Assembly (NCBI RefSeq): GCF_027270315.1
Contig: NZ_CP114413.1
Location: forward strand, 4,650,001 to 4,714,000
DNA: 64,000 nucleotides
Reading direction: 5' to 3'
DNA from: Streptomyces cinnabarinus
GTDB taxonomy: Bacteria; Actinomycetota; Actinomycetes; Streptomycetales; Streptomycetaceae
In this document: piece after piece, positions 8,504 through 17,841 of the stretch
Position numbering within the stretch: position 1 is the stretch's first letter
Layout: every line of letters begins with the position of its first letter
Translations under genes and position numbers: made by a program
The notes under the pieces: model-generated
The model's input: only the letters and a program-made list of their open reading frames with translations
Database searches by the model: none
Told to the model about the DNA's origin: nothing

Positions 8504-9498
8504 CCACCGCGGCTCCGCGCCGGACCACCACGGCGGCGGAACTCTGGCGGAACTGGCTCCCGGCGGTGGAACGGCTCGTCCCGGTGCCCGCGGAGTTCCG
8601 GGTCGCCACGCTCGCCCACCAGGAGGCGGCCCGCGAACTCGCCATCGACGAGGGCGTCCTGGAGAACCTGGTCGGCGCCGGCTTCCCCGCCGAGGACACC
8701 CCCGACGGGCTGCGCTACGACTACCACGACGTGATGAACCTCGGGCTCCAGTCCGGCCTCGGCCGCTCCCTGGCCGAGCTGGGCGAACGCCAGTGCATGC
8801 GGCTGGCCGCCGGACAGCCCGAGAGCTGGCTGACCGAGCGGGTCACCCGGCTGAGGCTCACCGCCGCCTGCTCCGCCGCCGGCTGCACCAGCTGCGTCAC
8901 CGTCCCGGCCCCGGCAGAGCCCGCCCCCAAGCTGTACGAGGGCCGGCTGACCGAGTGGGCGCGGGAGGAGGCCGGCTCGATGGTGGCCACCGTCACCACC
9001 CGCGGCCACCGGGACGCCCCGCGCACCGGTGCCGTCCGCCGGATCCACGACGATCTGCTCGACCGGCTGGTGTCCGGCGAGTACCAGTACGGCTGGGTGC
9101 CCGAGGCGCTGCGGGCCCGGCCCGCGGCCGCGATCGAACACCGCACCGTGGACTGTGTCGTGGCCGCCTGGCAGATGCAGCGGTGGGCCGAGGAGGCGGG
9201 CGTCCGCGCCCGTACCCGCCGGGGCTTCCTGCTCGGTCTGGTCGGGGTCGAGCACGCCTGGACCGAGGTGTTCGAGGAGGGCCGCTGGCTGCTCCTGGAC
9301 CCGGTGCTGGGGTATCTCGGCTCCCGCCACCGGGCCACCCACCCAGAGTTCGCCGACTTCACCCGAGGTTCGGTGCACAACCGGCTCCTTGCCTGGGACC
9401 GGTCCGTCGACGAGTCGCTGGCCGACCACGACTGCGTGGCCGGCGGACACGTTCGCGTCGACTGTCGTCAAATCCCCGCCGCCCGTACCCCCGCCTGA
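8500..9498 (+). CDS. Transglutaminase-fold protein, putative acyltransferase
   Basis: 332 residues, ATGA overlap with the preceding synthetase gene. The C-terminal half carries a transglutaminase-like catalytic triad: Cys219 in HRTVDCVVAAW, His252 in GVEHAWTEVF and Asp267 in RWLLLDPVLGYL. The N-terminal 180 residues are not recognised; they contain a cysteine cluster (ACSAAGCTSCV, about residues 123-132) that could bind metal. Transglutaminase homologues such as AdmF of andrimid synthesis join carrier-bound acyl groups to nucleophiles, so condensation of a carrier-bound aroyl group with an alcohol or amine is a reasonable guess. A protease role is the alternative. Confidence 0.75.
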   Translation: MTTAAPRRTTTAAELWRNWLPAVERLVPVPAEFRVATLAHQEAARELAIDEGVLENLVGAGFPAEDTPDGLRYDYHDVMNLGLQSGLGRSLAELGERQCMRLAAGQPESWLTERVTRLRLTAACSAAGCTSCVTVPAPAEPAPKLYEGRLTEWAREEAGSMVATVTTRGHRDAPRTGAVRRIHDDLLDRLVSGEYQYGWVPEALRARPAAAIEHRTVDCVVAAWQMQRWAEEAGVRARTRRGFLLGLVGVEHAWTEVFEEGRWLLLDPVLGYLGSRHRATHPEFADFTRGSVHNRLLAWDRSVDESLADHDCVAGGHVRVDCRQIPAARTPA

Positions 9499-9564
9499 GC
9501 GTACGGGCGGACACATCCCCCCATCGGGGCGACGCCCCGCCCCGTCTTTTCTGGAGGAATACCC

Positions 9565-11817
9565 ATGTTCAACAAGCTGGCCGCGCTGGCGACCGGCCGC
9601 CGAAAGCTGGTGCTCTGGCTGGGACTGCTGTTCTGCGTCGTGGCCGGAGGACTGGGCGGCGCGGTCAACAGCAAGCTGTCCTCCGGTGGTTACGAGGTGC
9701 CCGACGCACCGTCGACGCAGGCGAACGCGATCCTCAGCGAGGAGTTCGGCACCGGTGAGCCCAATCTCGTGCTGCTGGTGAAGACGCCGAAGGGAGTCGA
9801 CGACCCGGACACCGCGGCCAAGGGCGCCGAGCTGACCGAGAAGCTCGGCGCCGAGGACGGCGTCCAGGAGGCCGCCTCGTACTGGACCCTGGACAAGGCG
9901 CCCAGCTTGCGCGCCGAGAAGTCCGACTCCGCCCTCGTCCTCGCCCATCTTGAGGGCAACGAGGATGAGGTCGACGACTATCTCGCGAAGCTCCGCCCGC
10001 ACTACGAGGAGGGCTTCGAGGGCCTCCAGATCCAGTTCGGCGGCCGCGCCGAGGCCTACGCGGAGATGAACGAGCAGACCCAGGAGGACCTGGCGCTCGC
10101 CGAGACCCTGGTGCTGCCGCTCACCCTGATCCTGCTGGTCTTCATCTTCCGCGGGGTCATCGCGGCCCTGCTGCCGCTGGCCGTCGGCATCGTCGCCATC
10201 ATCGGCGCGCTCGGAGTGCTCAGGGTGCTGGTGGAGCTGACCGATGTGTCGGTCTTCGCGATGAACCTCACCACCGGCCTCGGACTCGGCCTCGGCATCG
10301 ACTACAGCCTCTTCGTGGTCAGCAGGTACCGCGAGGAACTGAGCAAGGGCGTCGCGGTCAACGACGCCATCGCCACCAGCCTGCGCACCGCCGGCCGTAC
10401 CGTCCTGTACTCGGCCATCACCGTGGCCCTGTCGCTGTCCGCGCTGCTGCTGTTCCCGATGTACTTCCTGCGCTCCTTCGCCTACGCCGGTATCGCGGTC
10501 GTCGCCTTCGCGGTGGTCGCGGCCCTGGTGCTGCTGCCCGCGCTGCTCGCGGTCATCGGCACCCGGATCAACAAGTGGTCCTGGAACCGCAAGAAGGCCG
10601 AGAAGTCGGTGGAGAGCGGCTTCTGGCACCGGCTCGCCACGCTGGTGATGCGCCGCCCGCTGCCGCTGGCCACCGGTGTCATCGTGATCCTGCTCTTCCT
10701 CGGCTCACCGTTCCTCGGCATCAAGCTCAACCTCGCCGACGAGCGCACGCTGCCCTCGGACGCCGAGGCGCACCAGGTGGGCACGGTCCTCATCGAGGAC
10801 TACTCGGCCCGCGAGATGGAACCGCTCATGGTCGTCGCCGAGGACGCCGGAGGCGCGGGCGACCTGGAATCCAAGGTCGCGGCCTACGCCGAGACCCTGT
10901 CCGAGCTCGACAACGTCGCTCGCGTGGACGCCCTGACCGGCTCCTACACGGACGGCAAGCAGATCGCCCCGGCCGGCGCGATCAACGAGCGCTACGAGAA
11001 GGGCGAGGGCACCTGGCTCTCGGTGATCCCGGAGGTCGGCTCCTACACCGACGAGGGCCAGGACCTGGTCGTCGACGTGCGGGACGCGAAGGCGCCGTTC
11101 GAGGACGTGAAGGTCGCGGGTACCGCCGCCTCCTTCAAGGACACGATGACCTCGCTGACCGACCGGATGCCGTGGGCACTGCTGCTGATCGCCGTCTCCA
11201 CGTTCGTGCTGCTGTTCCTGATGACGGGCAGCGTGCTGATGCCGGTGAAGGCGTTCGTGCTCAACCTGCTGAGCCTCACCGCCACCTTCGGCGCCATGGT
11301 CTGGGTCTTCCAGGACGGCAACCTGATGTGGCTGACCGGCGACTTCACCGTCACCGGCGGCATCGTCGCGACGACCCCGATCATGATGTTCTGCGTGGCC
11401 TTCGGGCTCTCCATGGACTACGAGGTGTTCCTGCTCTCGCGGATCAAGGAGGAGTACGACCGGGGCGGTGACAACACCCGGGCCGTGGCCCTGGGCCTCC
11501 AGCGCACGGGTGGTCTGGTGACCGCGGCCGCCGCGCTGATCGCCCTGGTCTTCGCCTCCTTCCTGGTCTCCGGCATCACCTATATGAAGCTGCTGGGCCT
11601 CGGTCTGGCGCTGGCGGTCCTGATGGACGCCACGCTGGTGCGGGGCATCCTCGTGCCGGCGTTCATGCGGATGGCCGGCCGCTACAACTGGTGGGCGCCG
11701 CGCCCGCTGACCCGGATCTACGAGCGGTTCGGGCTGAGCGAGGGCGAGGACGACGCCCCCTCCGGCGGCAAGACCGTGAACACCCCGGGGCGCGAGCCCG
11801 CGGACGTCGGTCGCTGA
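9565..11817 (+). CDS. MMPL/RND-family exporter
   Basis: 750 residues. Two halves each begin with a membrane helix, then an extracytoplasmic domain, then a five-helix bundle. Diagnostic stretches are GLGLGIDYSLFVVSRYREE and, in the second half, FGLSMDYEVFLLSRIKEE, whose buried Asp residues carry the proton pathway. The ribosome site TGGAGGA precedes ATG 9565. The gene lies in the middle of the cluster and ends at a strong hairpin, so it probably exports the product or a lipophilic intermediate and contributes to self-resistance. Confidence 0.93.
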   Translation: MFNKLAALATGRRKLVLWLGLLFCVVAGGLGGAVNSKLSSGGYEVPDAPSTQANAILSEEFGTGEPNLVLLVKTPKGVDDPDTAAKGAELTEKLGAEDGVQEAASYWTLDKAPSLRAEKSDSALVLAHLEGNEDEVDDYLAKLRPHYEEGFEGLQIQFGGRAEAYAEMNEQTQEDLALAETLVLPLTLILLVFIFRGVIAALLPLAVGIVAIIGALGVLRVLVELTDVSVFAMNLTTGLGLGLGIDYSLFVVSRYREELSKGVAVNDAIATSLRTAGRTVLYSAITVALSLSALLLFPMYFLRSFAYAGIAVVAFAVVAALVLLPALLAVIGTRINKWSWNRKKAEKSVESGFWHRLATLVMRRPLPLATGVIVILLFLGSPFLGIKLNLADERTLPSDAEAHQVGTVLIEDYSAREMEPLMVVAEDAGGAGDLESKVAAYAETLSELDNVARVDALTGSYTDGKQIAPAGAINERYEKGEGTWLSVIPEVGSYTDEGQDLVVDVRDAKAPFEDVKVAGTAASFKDTMTSLTDRMPWALLLIAVSTFVLLFLMTGSVLMPVKAFVLNLLSLTATFGAMVWVFQDGNLMWLTGDFTVTGGIVATTPIMMFCVAFGLSMDYEVFLLSRIKEEYDRGGDNTRAVALGLQRTGGLVTAAAALIALVFASFLVSGITYMKLLGLGLALAVLMDATLVRGILVPAFMRMAGRYNWWAPRPLTRIYERFGLSEGEDDAPSGGKTVNTPGREPADVGR

Positions 11818-11829
11818 CGCACCCCGACT

Positions 11830-11863
11830 CCGGCGGGGCCCATGGCCACCCGGGCCCCGCCGG
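11830..11863 (+). terminator. Hairpin after the exporter gene
   Basis: A perfect 12-bp stem (CCGGCGGGGCCC with its complement at 11852-11863) and a 10-nt loop, followed by CTTCTTCCC rather than a T-run. It sits in the 83-bp gap between the exporter and carrier protein 2, so it may terminate or attenuate the upstream half of the cluster. Confidence 0.65.
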
Positions 11864-11900
11864 GCCTTCTTCCCACCCCACTACTTCGAGGGGAACTCCC

Positions 11901-12158
11901 ATGTCCGACCAGCTCACCCCGGGCCACGCGCTCCTGCTGGAGTTCGTCGATCTGCCCGAACTGCTCGACGGCATCGGCCGTGACGACGATCTGACGACGG
12001 CCGGGCTGAACTCCGGCGACCTGATCCGGCTCGCCCTCGCCATCGAGGAGCAGACCGGCAACCCGCTCGACGACGACGAGCTGACCGCGCTGCACACCGT
12101 CGCCGGCATCGACCAGGTGCTGACCGCGCGCGCCGCGTCCGTGAGCGAGGCCCGCTGA
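11901..12158 (+). CDS. Acyl/aryl carrier protein 2
   Basis: 85 residues. The attachment serine is Ser38 in TAGLNSGDLIRLALAIEE, and the C-terminal helix contains DDDELTALHTVAGI. GAGGGGA lies 6-12 bp before ATG 11901. The stop overlaps the next ATG (TGATG), pairing this carrier with synthetase B just as carrier 1 is paired with synthetase A. It is the likelier carrier for the aromatic unit, because the hydroxylase and anthranilate synthase genes follow. Confidence 0.87.
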   Translation: MSDQLTPGHALLLEFVDLPELLDGIGRDDDLTTAGLNSGDLIRLALAIEEQTGNPLDDDELTALHTVAGIDQVLTARAASVSEAR

Positions 12159-13705
12159 TGTGGATGGCCCACTTCGTCCGGCGGCACGCCGGACAGCGCC
12201 CCGACGCACTCGCCCTCGCCGACGAGCGGCTCTCGCTCACCTGGCGTGAACTCGACGAACGTACCGACGCGTTGGCCGCCGCGCTGATCGACCGCGGGAT
12301 CGGCCCCGGTGAGCGGCTCGTCGTCAGCTCGCCCAACCGGGTCGAGGTGCTGGAGCTGTACATCGCGGCCGGCAAGGCCGGAGCGATCGTCTGCCCCGTC
12401 AACCACTCCTTCCCGGCCCCTGAGGTCGAACACGTCGTCTCCAACTCCGCGCCGCGCGGTGTGATCGCCGAGCAGGGCGTGCTGGACCGGCTCGGGGACG
12501 CCTTCGGCGACAGCTGGAAGCTGGCCCTGGACAGTGCCGCCTACGAGGAGATGCTCGCCACTCCGCGCCGGGCGCTGCCGCTGCCGCAGATGGACGACCT
12601 GTTCGCGATCCTGCACACCTCGGCCACCACCGGCCGGGCCAAGGGCGTCGCCGTCACCCACCGCTCGGTGTCCGCCTGTTACACCGCGCTGGCCGCCGAG
12701 GCCCGGTTCACCGCGGACGACGTGATGCTCAACCCGTGCCCGCTGTTCCACGGCTCCATGGTGATCGGCCTGGCCCTGCTCGCGGCGGGCGGAACCCTCG
12801 TCCTCCAGCGGGAGTTCGCCCCGCAGCGCTTCCTCGCCGAGGCCGAGCAGCGCGGCGCCACCCGCGCCTTCCTGGTGCCGTCGATGGTCCGCTTCGCGAT
12901 GCGCACCAAGGCGTTCGACTCCACCGACCTGTCCACCCTCGTCGACGTCATGTTCGGCGGCGCCCCCATGTCGGAGGAGCTGCTGCGCGAGTCCCTGGAG
13001 CGCTTCCCCTGCCCGTTCCGCGGGATCTACGGCATCACCGAGGGCGGCGGCCCGATCGCCACCGTGCTGTTCGGCGGGGCCGAGGACCACGGCGCCGACG
13101 CCGCGGCCCGGGAGCTCCGGCTGCGCTCGGCCGGGCGGATGCTGCCCGGCTGCCACATCGAGGTCCAGGACAAGGAGGGCGGCGCGCTGCCCCCGGGCGA
13201 GATCGGCGAGGTCTGCGTCCGCGGCGACGGTCTGATGCGCGGCTACTGGCGCAACCCGGCCGCCACCGAGTCCACCCTGCGCGACGGCTGGCTGCGCACC
13301 GGTGACCTCGGCTACTCCGACGCCGACGGCTATCTGTACCTGGTCGACCGCATCAACGACGTGCTCATCCGCGGCGGGCAGAACGTCTACCCGGCCGAGA
13401 TCGAGCGGGTCCTGGGCGCCCAGCGCGGTGTCGCCGACGCGGCGGTCGTGGGCGCCCCCTCGGAGGAGTGGGGCGAGGTCCCCGTCGCGTTCGTGGTCGC
13501 CGAGGGCGAAGAGGTGTCCGCCGCCGGGCTGCTGAAGGCCTGCGCCAGTGAACTGGCCAGCTACAAGCGGCCGGTGCGCATCGAGTTCGTGTCCGAGATC
13601 CCGCGCAGCGCGGCCGGCAAGATCCTGCGCCGCAAGCTGCGGGAGCGATTCGCCGACGGGATGCCGGGCGCTGCCCCGGTGCCGCCCGGCGAGCGGGGAG
13701 CGTGA
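12158..13705 (+). CDS. Adenylate-forming ligase B (acyl/aryl-CoA or -ACP synthetase)
   Basis: 515 residues with the full set of ANL motifs. P-loop is LHTSATTGRAKGVAVTH (about residue 150), aromatic motif is GIYGITEGGGPI, followed by RTGDLGYSDADGYLYLVDR, hinge and A8 GGQNVYPAEIERVL, and catalytic lysine in RSAAGKILRRKLRE. All catalytic residues look intact, in contrast to synthetase A. It probably activates anthranilate (or a related benzoate) and transfers it to carrier 2 or CoA before hydroxylation. Coupled by short overlaps to carrier 2 and the flavoprotein gene. Confidence 0.9.
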   Translation: MWMAHFVRRHAGQRPDALALADERLSLTWRELDERTDALAAALIDRGIGPGERLVVSSPNRVEVLELYIAAGKAGAIVCPVNHSFPAPEVEHVVSNSAPRGVIAEQGVLDRLGDAFGDSWKLALDSAAYEEMLATPRRALPLPQMDDLFAILHTSATTGRAKGVAVTHRSVSACYTALAAEARFTADDVMLNPCPLFHGSMVIGLALLAAGGTLVLQREFAPQRFLAEAEQRGATRAFLVPSMVRFAMRTKAFDSTDLSTLVDVMFGGAPMSEELLRESLERFPCPFRGIYGITEGGGPIATVLFGGAEDHGADAAARELRLRSAGRMLPGCHIEVQDKEGGALPPGEIGEVCVRGDGLMRGYWRNPAATESTLRDGWLRTGDLGYSDADGYLYLVDRINDVLIRGGQNVYPAEIERVLGAQRGVADAAVVGAPSEEWGEVPVAFVVAEGEEVSAAGLLKACASELASYKRPVRIEFVSEIPRSAAGKILRRKLRERFADGMPGAAPVPPGERGA

Positions 13706-15312
13706 GCGCGGTGCGAGTCGCCTGCATAGGCGCGGGGCCCGGCGGTCTGATGCTGGCCCTGCTGCTGCGCCGCCTCGGCGGCCACGAGGTCGATGTCTTC
13801 GAACGCAGCCCCGCCGGCGCCACGTACGGCTTCGGTGTCGTCTTCTCCCGCTTCAGCCTGGCCCGGCTGCGCCGCGCCGCCCCCGACGCGGTCGCCGCCC
13901 TGCTGGACCGCGGCGCCCGCTGGGACGACGTGGAGGTGTGCCGGGACGGTGAGCGGATCCGCTCCTCCGGCCACGGCTTCGCCGCGGTCGAGCGGCGCAC
14001 CCTGCTCACCGCGCTGACCGAACTGGCCGAACAGGCGGGCGCCCGGCTGCACTTCGGCACCGAGGCGGACGCGGCCGACCTGCTGGGGCGGTACGACGTG
14101 GTCGTGGCCGCGGACGGTGCCGGCAGCCGCACCCGGACCGCGTACGCCGGGGAGTTCGGGGCCGACGTCGCCCCCGGCTCCGGCCGGTACGCCTGGTTCG
14201 CGGTGGACCGTGCCTTCGACGCGATGACGTTCCTCTTCGCGGACAGTGAGTACGGCCCGGTCGGCGCCCATGTGTACCCGTACGCGCCGGACCGCTCGAC
14301 GTTCCTGGTCGAGCTGGGCGAGGAGGCGTGGCAGCGGTCCGGTTTCACCGAGGGCAGCAGCAGGCCGCCCGGCTGGAACGACGAGCAGGCCATGGAGTTC
14401 TGCGCCGAGGTGTTCGCCGAGCATCTGCGCGGGGCGAAGCTGCTCGGCAACGGGTCGCGCTGGCTGATGTTCCCGAAGATCTCCAGTGCCCGCTGGTCCA
14501 CCGGCCGCCTGGTGGGTCTCGGCGACGCCGTCCACACCGCGCACTTCTCCGTCGGCTCGGGCACCACCATGGCCCTGGAGGACGCGGTCGAACTGGCCCG
14601 TCGGCTCGCCGAGCACCAGGACGGCGACGATCTCGACGCGACGCTCGCCGCGTACGAGGCGACCCGCCGGCCGATCGTGGAGTCGGTCCAGCAGGCCGCC
14701 TGGGCGAGCCAGCGGATGTGGTCCCACGCCGAGGAGCACCGGTCCCTGGACCCGGCCACCCTGATGCTCCGCCTGCTGACCCGCACCGGCCAGTCCTCGG
14801 CGGATGTGCTGCTGCGGCTCGATCCCCAGCTCGCGAAGATCGGCGACGGGGTGACGGCCCTTCCCGAGGGCCCGGTCCCCACGCTGGTCGAGCCGGCCGA
14901 GCGGCCTGGCACCGCGGTGCTCCTCGGTCACGACAGCACGGTGCTGGTCACGACGGACGCCGACGCCACGGCCGTACGAGAAGCCGGTGAGCGGTTGCGG
15001 GCGCTGCGGCTCGAACAGCCCGACGCCGCCCTCGGGTTGCTGGTCCGGGCACCGGCGCCCGCGGAGGAGCCGGTGGCCCGTGCGGTCGACTCGGTCGCCG
15101 CGCTCGCCGCCGCCGTACCCCTCGATGTCGTCGCCGTCGCTCCCGGCACGGAACTCCCCGCCGCCGACCGCACCGCCCGCTCGGCCCTCGCCGAACGCCT
15201 GACGGCAACCGGCACACGCACCGCCTACGTGTGCCGCCCGAACGAACTGAGCCAGGGCTGGACCCACGTCCGCTCAGGCCGCGCCGCAGTGGTCTGGACG
15301 ACGGAAGCCTGA
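13702..15312 (+). CDS. FAD monooxygenase, salicylyl/anthraniloyl-thioester 5-hydroxylase-like
   Basis: 536 residues, GTGA overlap with ligase B. FAD-binding GAGPGG is at residues 10-15, DG motif in VVVAADGAGSRTRT, and the second FAD motif reads GLGDAVHTAHFSVGSGTTMALEDA near residue 272. The TAHFSVGSGT form is characteristic of salicylyl-CoA 5-hydroxylase and the N-terminal half of 2-aminobenzoyl-CoA monooxygenase/reductase. The old-yellow-enzyme half of the latter is absent; instead about 130 C-terminal residues form a small unassigned domain. Predicted reaction: ring hydroxylation (probably C5) of carrier- or CoA-bound anthranilate. Confidence 0.87.
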   Translation: MSAVRVACIGAGPGGLMLALLLRRLGGHEVDVFERSPAGATYGFGVVFSRFSLARLRRAAPDAVAALLDRGARWDDVEVCRDGERIRSSGHGFAAVERRTLLTALTELAEQAGARLHFGTEADAADLLGRYDVVVAADGAGSRTRTAYAGEFGADVAPGSGRYAWFAVDRAFDAMTFLFADSEYGPVGAHVYPYAPDRSTFLVELGEEAWQRSGFTEGSSRPPGWNDEQAMEFCAEVFAEHLRGAKLLGNGSRWLMFPKISSARWSTGRLVGLGDAVHTAHFSVGSGTTMALEDAVELARRLAEHQDGDDLDATLAAYEATRRPIVESVQQAAWASQRMWSHAEEHRSLDPATLMLRLLTRTGQSSADVLLRLDPQLAKIGDGVTALPEGPVPTLVEPAERPGTAVLLGHDSTVLVTTDADATAVREAGERLRALRLEQPDAALGLLVRAPAPAEEPVARAVDSVAALAAAVPLDVVAVAPGTELPAADRTARSALAERLTATGTRTAYVCRPNELSQGWTHVRSGRAAVVWTTEA

Positions 15313-15627
15313 CGGGCCGCTCACCGGCCCGGCCGGAGACCGACCACACCGCCCAACCGCCCCCGCCCGCTTGACGCGCTGCTTGTCCCGCCCCCTCCGC
15401 CGTAGTTGCGGGCAGTCGTGCCGCAGGGCGGCACGGGTGGGCGCAGCGGCAACCCCGACGCCGGGTCACACCGCACCCACGGCCACCCAGGCGCCGGTAA
15501 GCCCCCCTCCCACGACAGCACCGGCGCCCGATCCCACGTAACCACCGGCGCCCGACCCCGCGACCCCGCCGCGGGCCGAATGCTCCCAGCCCCGGACACC
15601 ACCGGGTTCGAGAAAGGAATTTGGGGG
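15313..15627 (+). other. 315-bp gap before the anthranilate synthase gene
   Basis: No gene is supported, although one frame stays open from 15406. The gap contains a 17-bp direct repeat (CACCGGCGCCCGAYCCC) at 15519-15535 and 15543-15559, 24 bp apart, with one mismatch. No Trp-rich leader peptide like those before many Streptomyces anthranilate synthase genes was found. A promoter for the downstream genes may lie here. Confidence 0.4.
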
Positions 15628-17841
15628 ATGCCCCAGCTGGAAACCTCCCGGCCGCGTACCGGTCGGGCAGCCCCGTCCGGGCGGTGGACCACGCCCGTCG
15701 GCGTCGAGGTCGTCCGCACCACCGAGCTCCTCGGCTCCGCCGCCGGCCTGCGCACCGCTCTGGAGGACACCCTCGACGAGCGCCGCGGCATGCTGCTGTT
15801 CCGCGGTCCCGACCGGATCATCGGCTACACCGACCCGCCGGTCGAGATCACCGCGACCGGCCAGGAGATACGGGCCACCGCGCTCAACGCGCGCGGCCGA
15901 GTCCTGCTCCCCGCCCTGCTCGCGCTGTTCTCCCGGGCGATCGGCCCCGGCGGCCGCGCCGAGGCCGACGGTGACACCCTGCGCGTGCGCGGCGGCGTCC
16001 CGGACGGGACCTTCGCCGAGGAGGACCGCACCCGCCAGGTCGGCGTCTTCGCGGCCATCCGGTCCGTCGTCGAGGGGCTCGCCCTGCCCGACGACCACCT
16101 CCTCGGCCTCTACGGCGCCTTCGGCTACGACCTGATCTTCCAGGTCGACCCCGTGACGCTCGGCCAGCGGCGGGACCCCGAGGACCGGGACATGGTGCTG
16201 CATCTGCCGGACACCGTCTACGAACTCGACCTCAAGGCCGACGAGGCGATCCGGCACGACTACGAGTTCCGCGTCGGCGCCTCCCGCACCGACGGCCTGG
16301 ACCGCGCCACTCCGGCCCGCCCCTTCGTGCCCGCCGCCGAGGCCCCCGAGCGGGACCACGCGCCCGGCGAGTACGCCCGGGTCGTCGAGCGGGCCCGTCC
16401 GCTCTTCCGCTCCGGCGACCTGTTCGAGGTCGTGCCCAGCCAGTCCTTCCACCGGGTCGTCCGGCGCCCCCCGTCCCGGCTCTTCCGCACCCTGCGCGAG
16501 CGCAACCCCGCCCCGCACAGCCTGCTGATGAACCTCGCCCAGGACGAGTACCTGGTCGGCGCCTCACCGGAGATGTTCGTCCGGGTCACCCCGCGCGGCG
16601 CGGCCGGCGCCCTGGTGGAGACCTCCCCGATCAGCGGCACCATCGCCCGCGGCCGGGACGCCCTGGAGGACGCCGAGCGGATCCGCACGCTGCTCAACTC
16701 CGCCAAGGACGAGCACGAGTTGACGATGTGCACGGACGTCGACCGCAACGACAAGTCCCGGGTCTGCCTGCCCGGCACCGTCCAGGTCACCGCCCGCCGC
16801 CGGATCGAGAAGTACTCCACTCTCATCCACACCGTCGACCGTGTTGAGGGCGTCCTGCGCCCCGACCGGGACGCGCTCGACGCCTTCCTCGCCCACCTGT
16901 GGGCGGTCACCGTCACCGGGGCGCCCAAGCTCTCCGCGATCGAGTTCATAGAACGGCACGAGCGCTCCCCGCGCCGCTGGTACGGGGGAGCGGTGGGCCG
17001 GATCGGCTTCGACGGCGGCCTGGACACCGTCCTGACGCTGCGCACCATCCACCTCCACGACGGCGTGGCCACGGTCCGGGCCGGCGCCACCCTGCTGCAC
17101 GACTCCTCGCCCGAGGACGAGGAGCTGGAGACCGAGCTGAAGGCGAAGGCCCTGCTCGGGGTCCTGGACGAGCCCGCCACGGTCGTACGTGCGGCTCGGC
17201 TCCGCGTCGACGAGGGGCCGGGCGCCGGACGCCGGATCCTGCTCGTCGACCACCGTGACTCCTTCGTGCACTGCCTCGCCGGGTATCTGCGCGAGACCGG
17301 AGCCGAGGTCGGGACGTACCGCAGCGGCGGCCATCTGCCCCTGCTCGCCGAGCAGCGCCCCGACCTGGTGGTGCTCTCGCCCGGACCCGGCACGCCGTCC
17401 GACTTCGGCACCGCGGCCACGCTCGCCGAGGCCGAGCGGCTCGGCATCCCCGTCTTCGGCGTCTGCCTCGGCCTCCAGGGCATCGTCGAGTACCTCGGCG
17501 GCACCCTCGGCGTGCTGCCCGAGCCGGTGCACGGCAAGCCCTCCCGGGTCCGCCGCACCGAGGCCGACTCGATGCTGCTGGACGGACTGCCCAAGAGCTT
17601 CACCGTGGGCCGCTACCACTCCCTCTACGCCGACCCGGCCACCCTGCCCGACTCCCTGCGGGTCACGGCGGCCACCGAGGACGGGCGGGTCGCGATGGCC
17701 GTCGAGGCGCCCCGGCACCAGTTCGCCGCGGTCCAGTTCCACCCCGAGTCGATCATGACGTTCGCCGGGCACACCGGCCGGCAGGTCGTGCACAACGCGG
17801 TCGCGCACCTGACCCGTACCCCGATCGGAGCCCTGCGGTGA
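15628..17841 (+). CDS. Fused anthranilate synthase (TrpE-TrpG / PhzE type)
   Basis: 737 residues from ATG 15628, which has GAAAGGA and GGGGG just upstream; the open frame to 15406 looks non-coding. The N-terminal chorismate-binding domain shows PISGTIARG, DVDRND and GAPKLSAIEFIE. A C-terminal class I glutamine amidotransferase domain starts about residue 535 (ILLVDHRDSFVHCLAGYL), with nucleophile Cys in FGVCLGLQG and the His/Glu pair in VQFHPES. It converts chorismate and glutamine to anthranilate. An aminodeoxyisochorismate product (as in PhzE) is possible, but no PhzD-type isochorismatase gene is present, so anthranilate is preferred. GTGA overlap with the PPTase gene. Confidence 0.92.
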   Translation: MPQLETSRPRTGRAAPSGRWTTPVGVEVVRTTELLGSAAGLRTALEDTLDERRGMLLFRGPDRIIGYTDPPVEITATGQEIRATALNARGRVLLPALLALFSRAIGPGGRAEADGDTLRVRGGVPDGTFAEEDRTRQVGVFAAIRSVVEGLALPDDHLLGLYGAFGYDLIFQVDPVTLGQRRDPEDRDMVLHLPDTVYELDLKADEAIRHDYEFRVGASRTDGLDRATPARPFVPAAEAPERDHAPGEYARVVERARPLFRSGDLFEVVPSQSFHRVVRRPPSRLFRTLRERNPAPHSLLMNLAQDEYLVGASPEMFVRVTPRGAAGALVETSPISGTIARGRDALEDAERIRTLLNSAKDEHELTMCTDVDRNDKSRVCLPGTVQVTARRRIEKYSTLIHTVDRVEGVLRPDRDALDAFLAHLWAVTVTGAPKLSAIEFIERHERSPRRWYGGAVGRIGFDGGLDTVLTLRTIHLHDGVATVRAGATLLHDSSPEDEELETELKAKALLGVLDEPATVVRAARLRVDEGPGAGRRILLVDHRDSFVHCLAGYLRETGAEVGTYRSGGHLPLLAEQRPDLVVLSPGPGTPSDFGTAATLAEAERLGIPVFGVCLGLQGIVEYLGGTLGVLPEPVHGKPSRVRRTEADSMLLDGLPKSFTVGRYHSLYADPATLPDSLRVTAATEDGRVAMAVEAPRHQFAAVQFHPESIMTFAGHTGRQVVHNAVAHLTRTPIGALR

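Noticed and set aside
8128..10629. An 833-codon minus-strand open frame across the synthetase, transglutaminase-like and exporter genes
   Set aside because: It covers several recognised genes and its translation is Gly/Arg/Val-rich without any domain.
15406..15627. N-terminal extension of the anthranilate synthase
   Set aside because: No homologous domain, Pro/Gly/Arg-rich composition and a far better ribosome site before ATG 15628.
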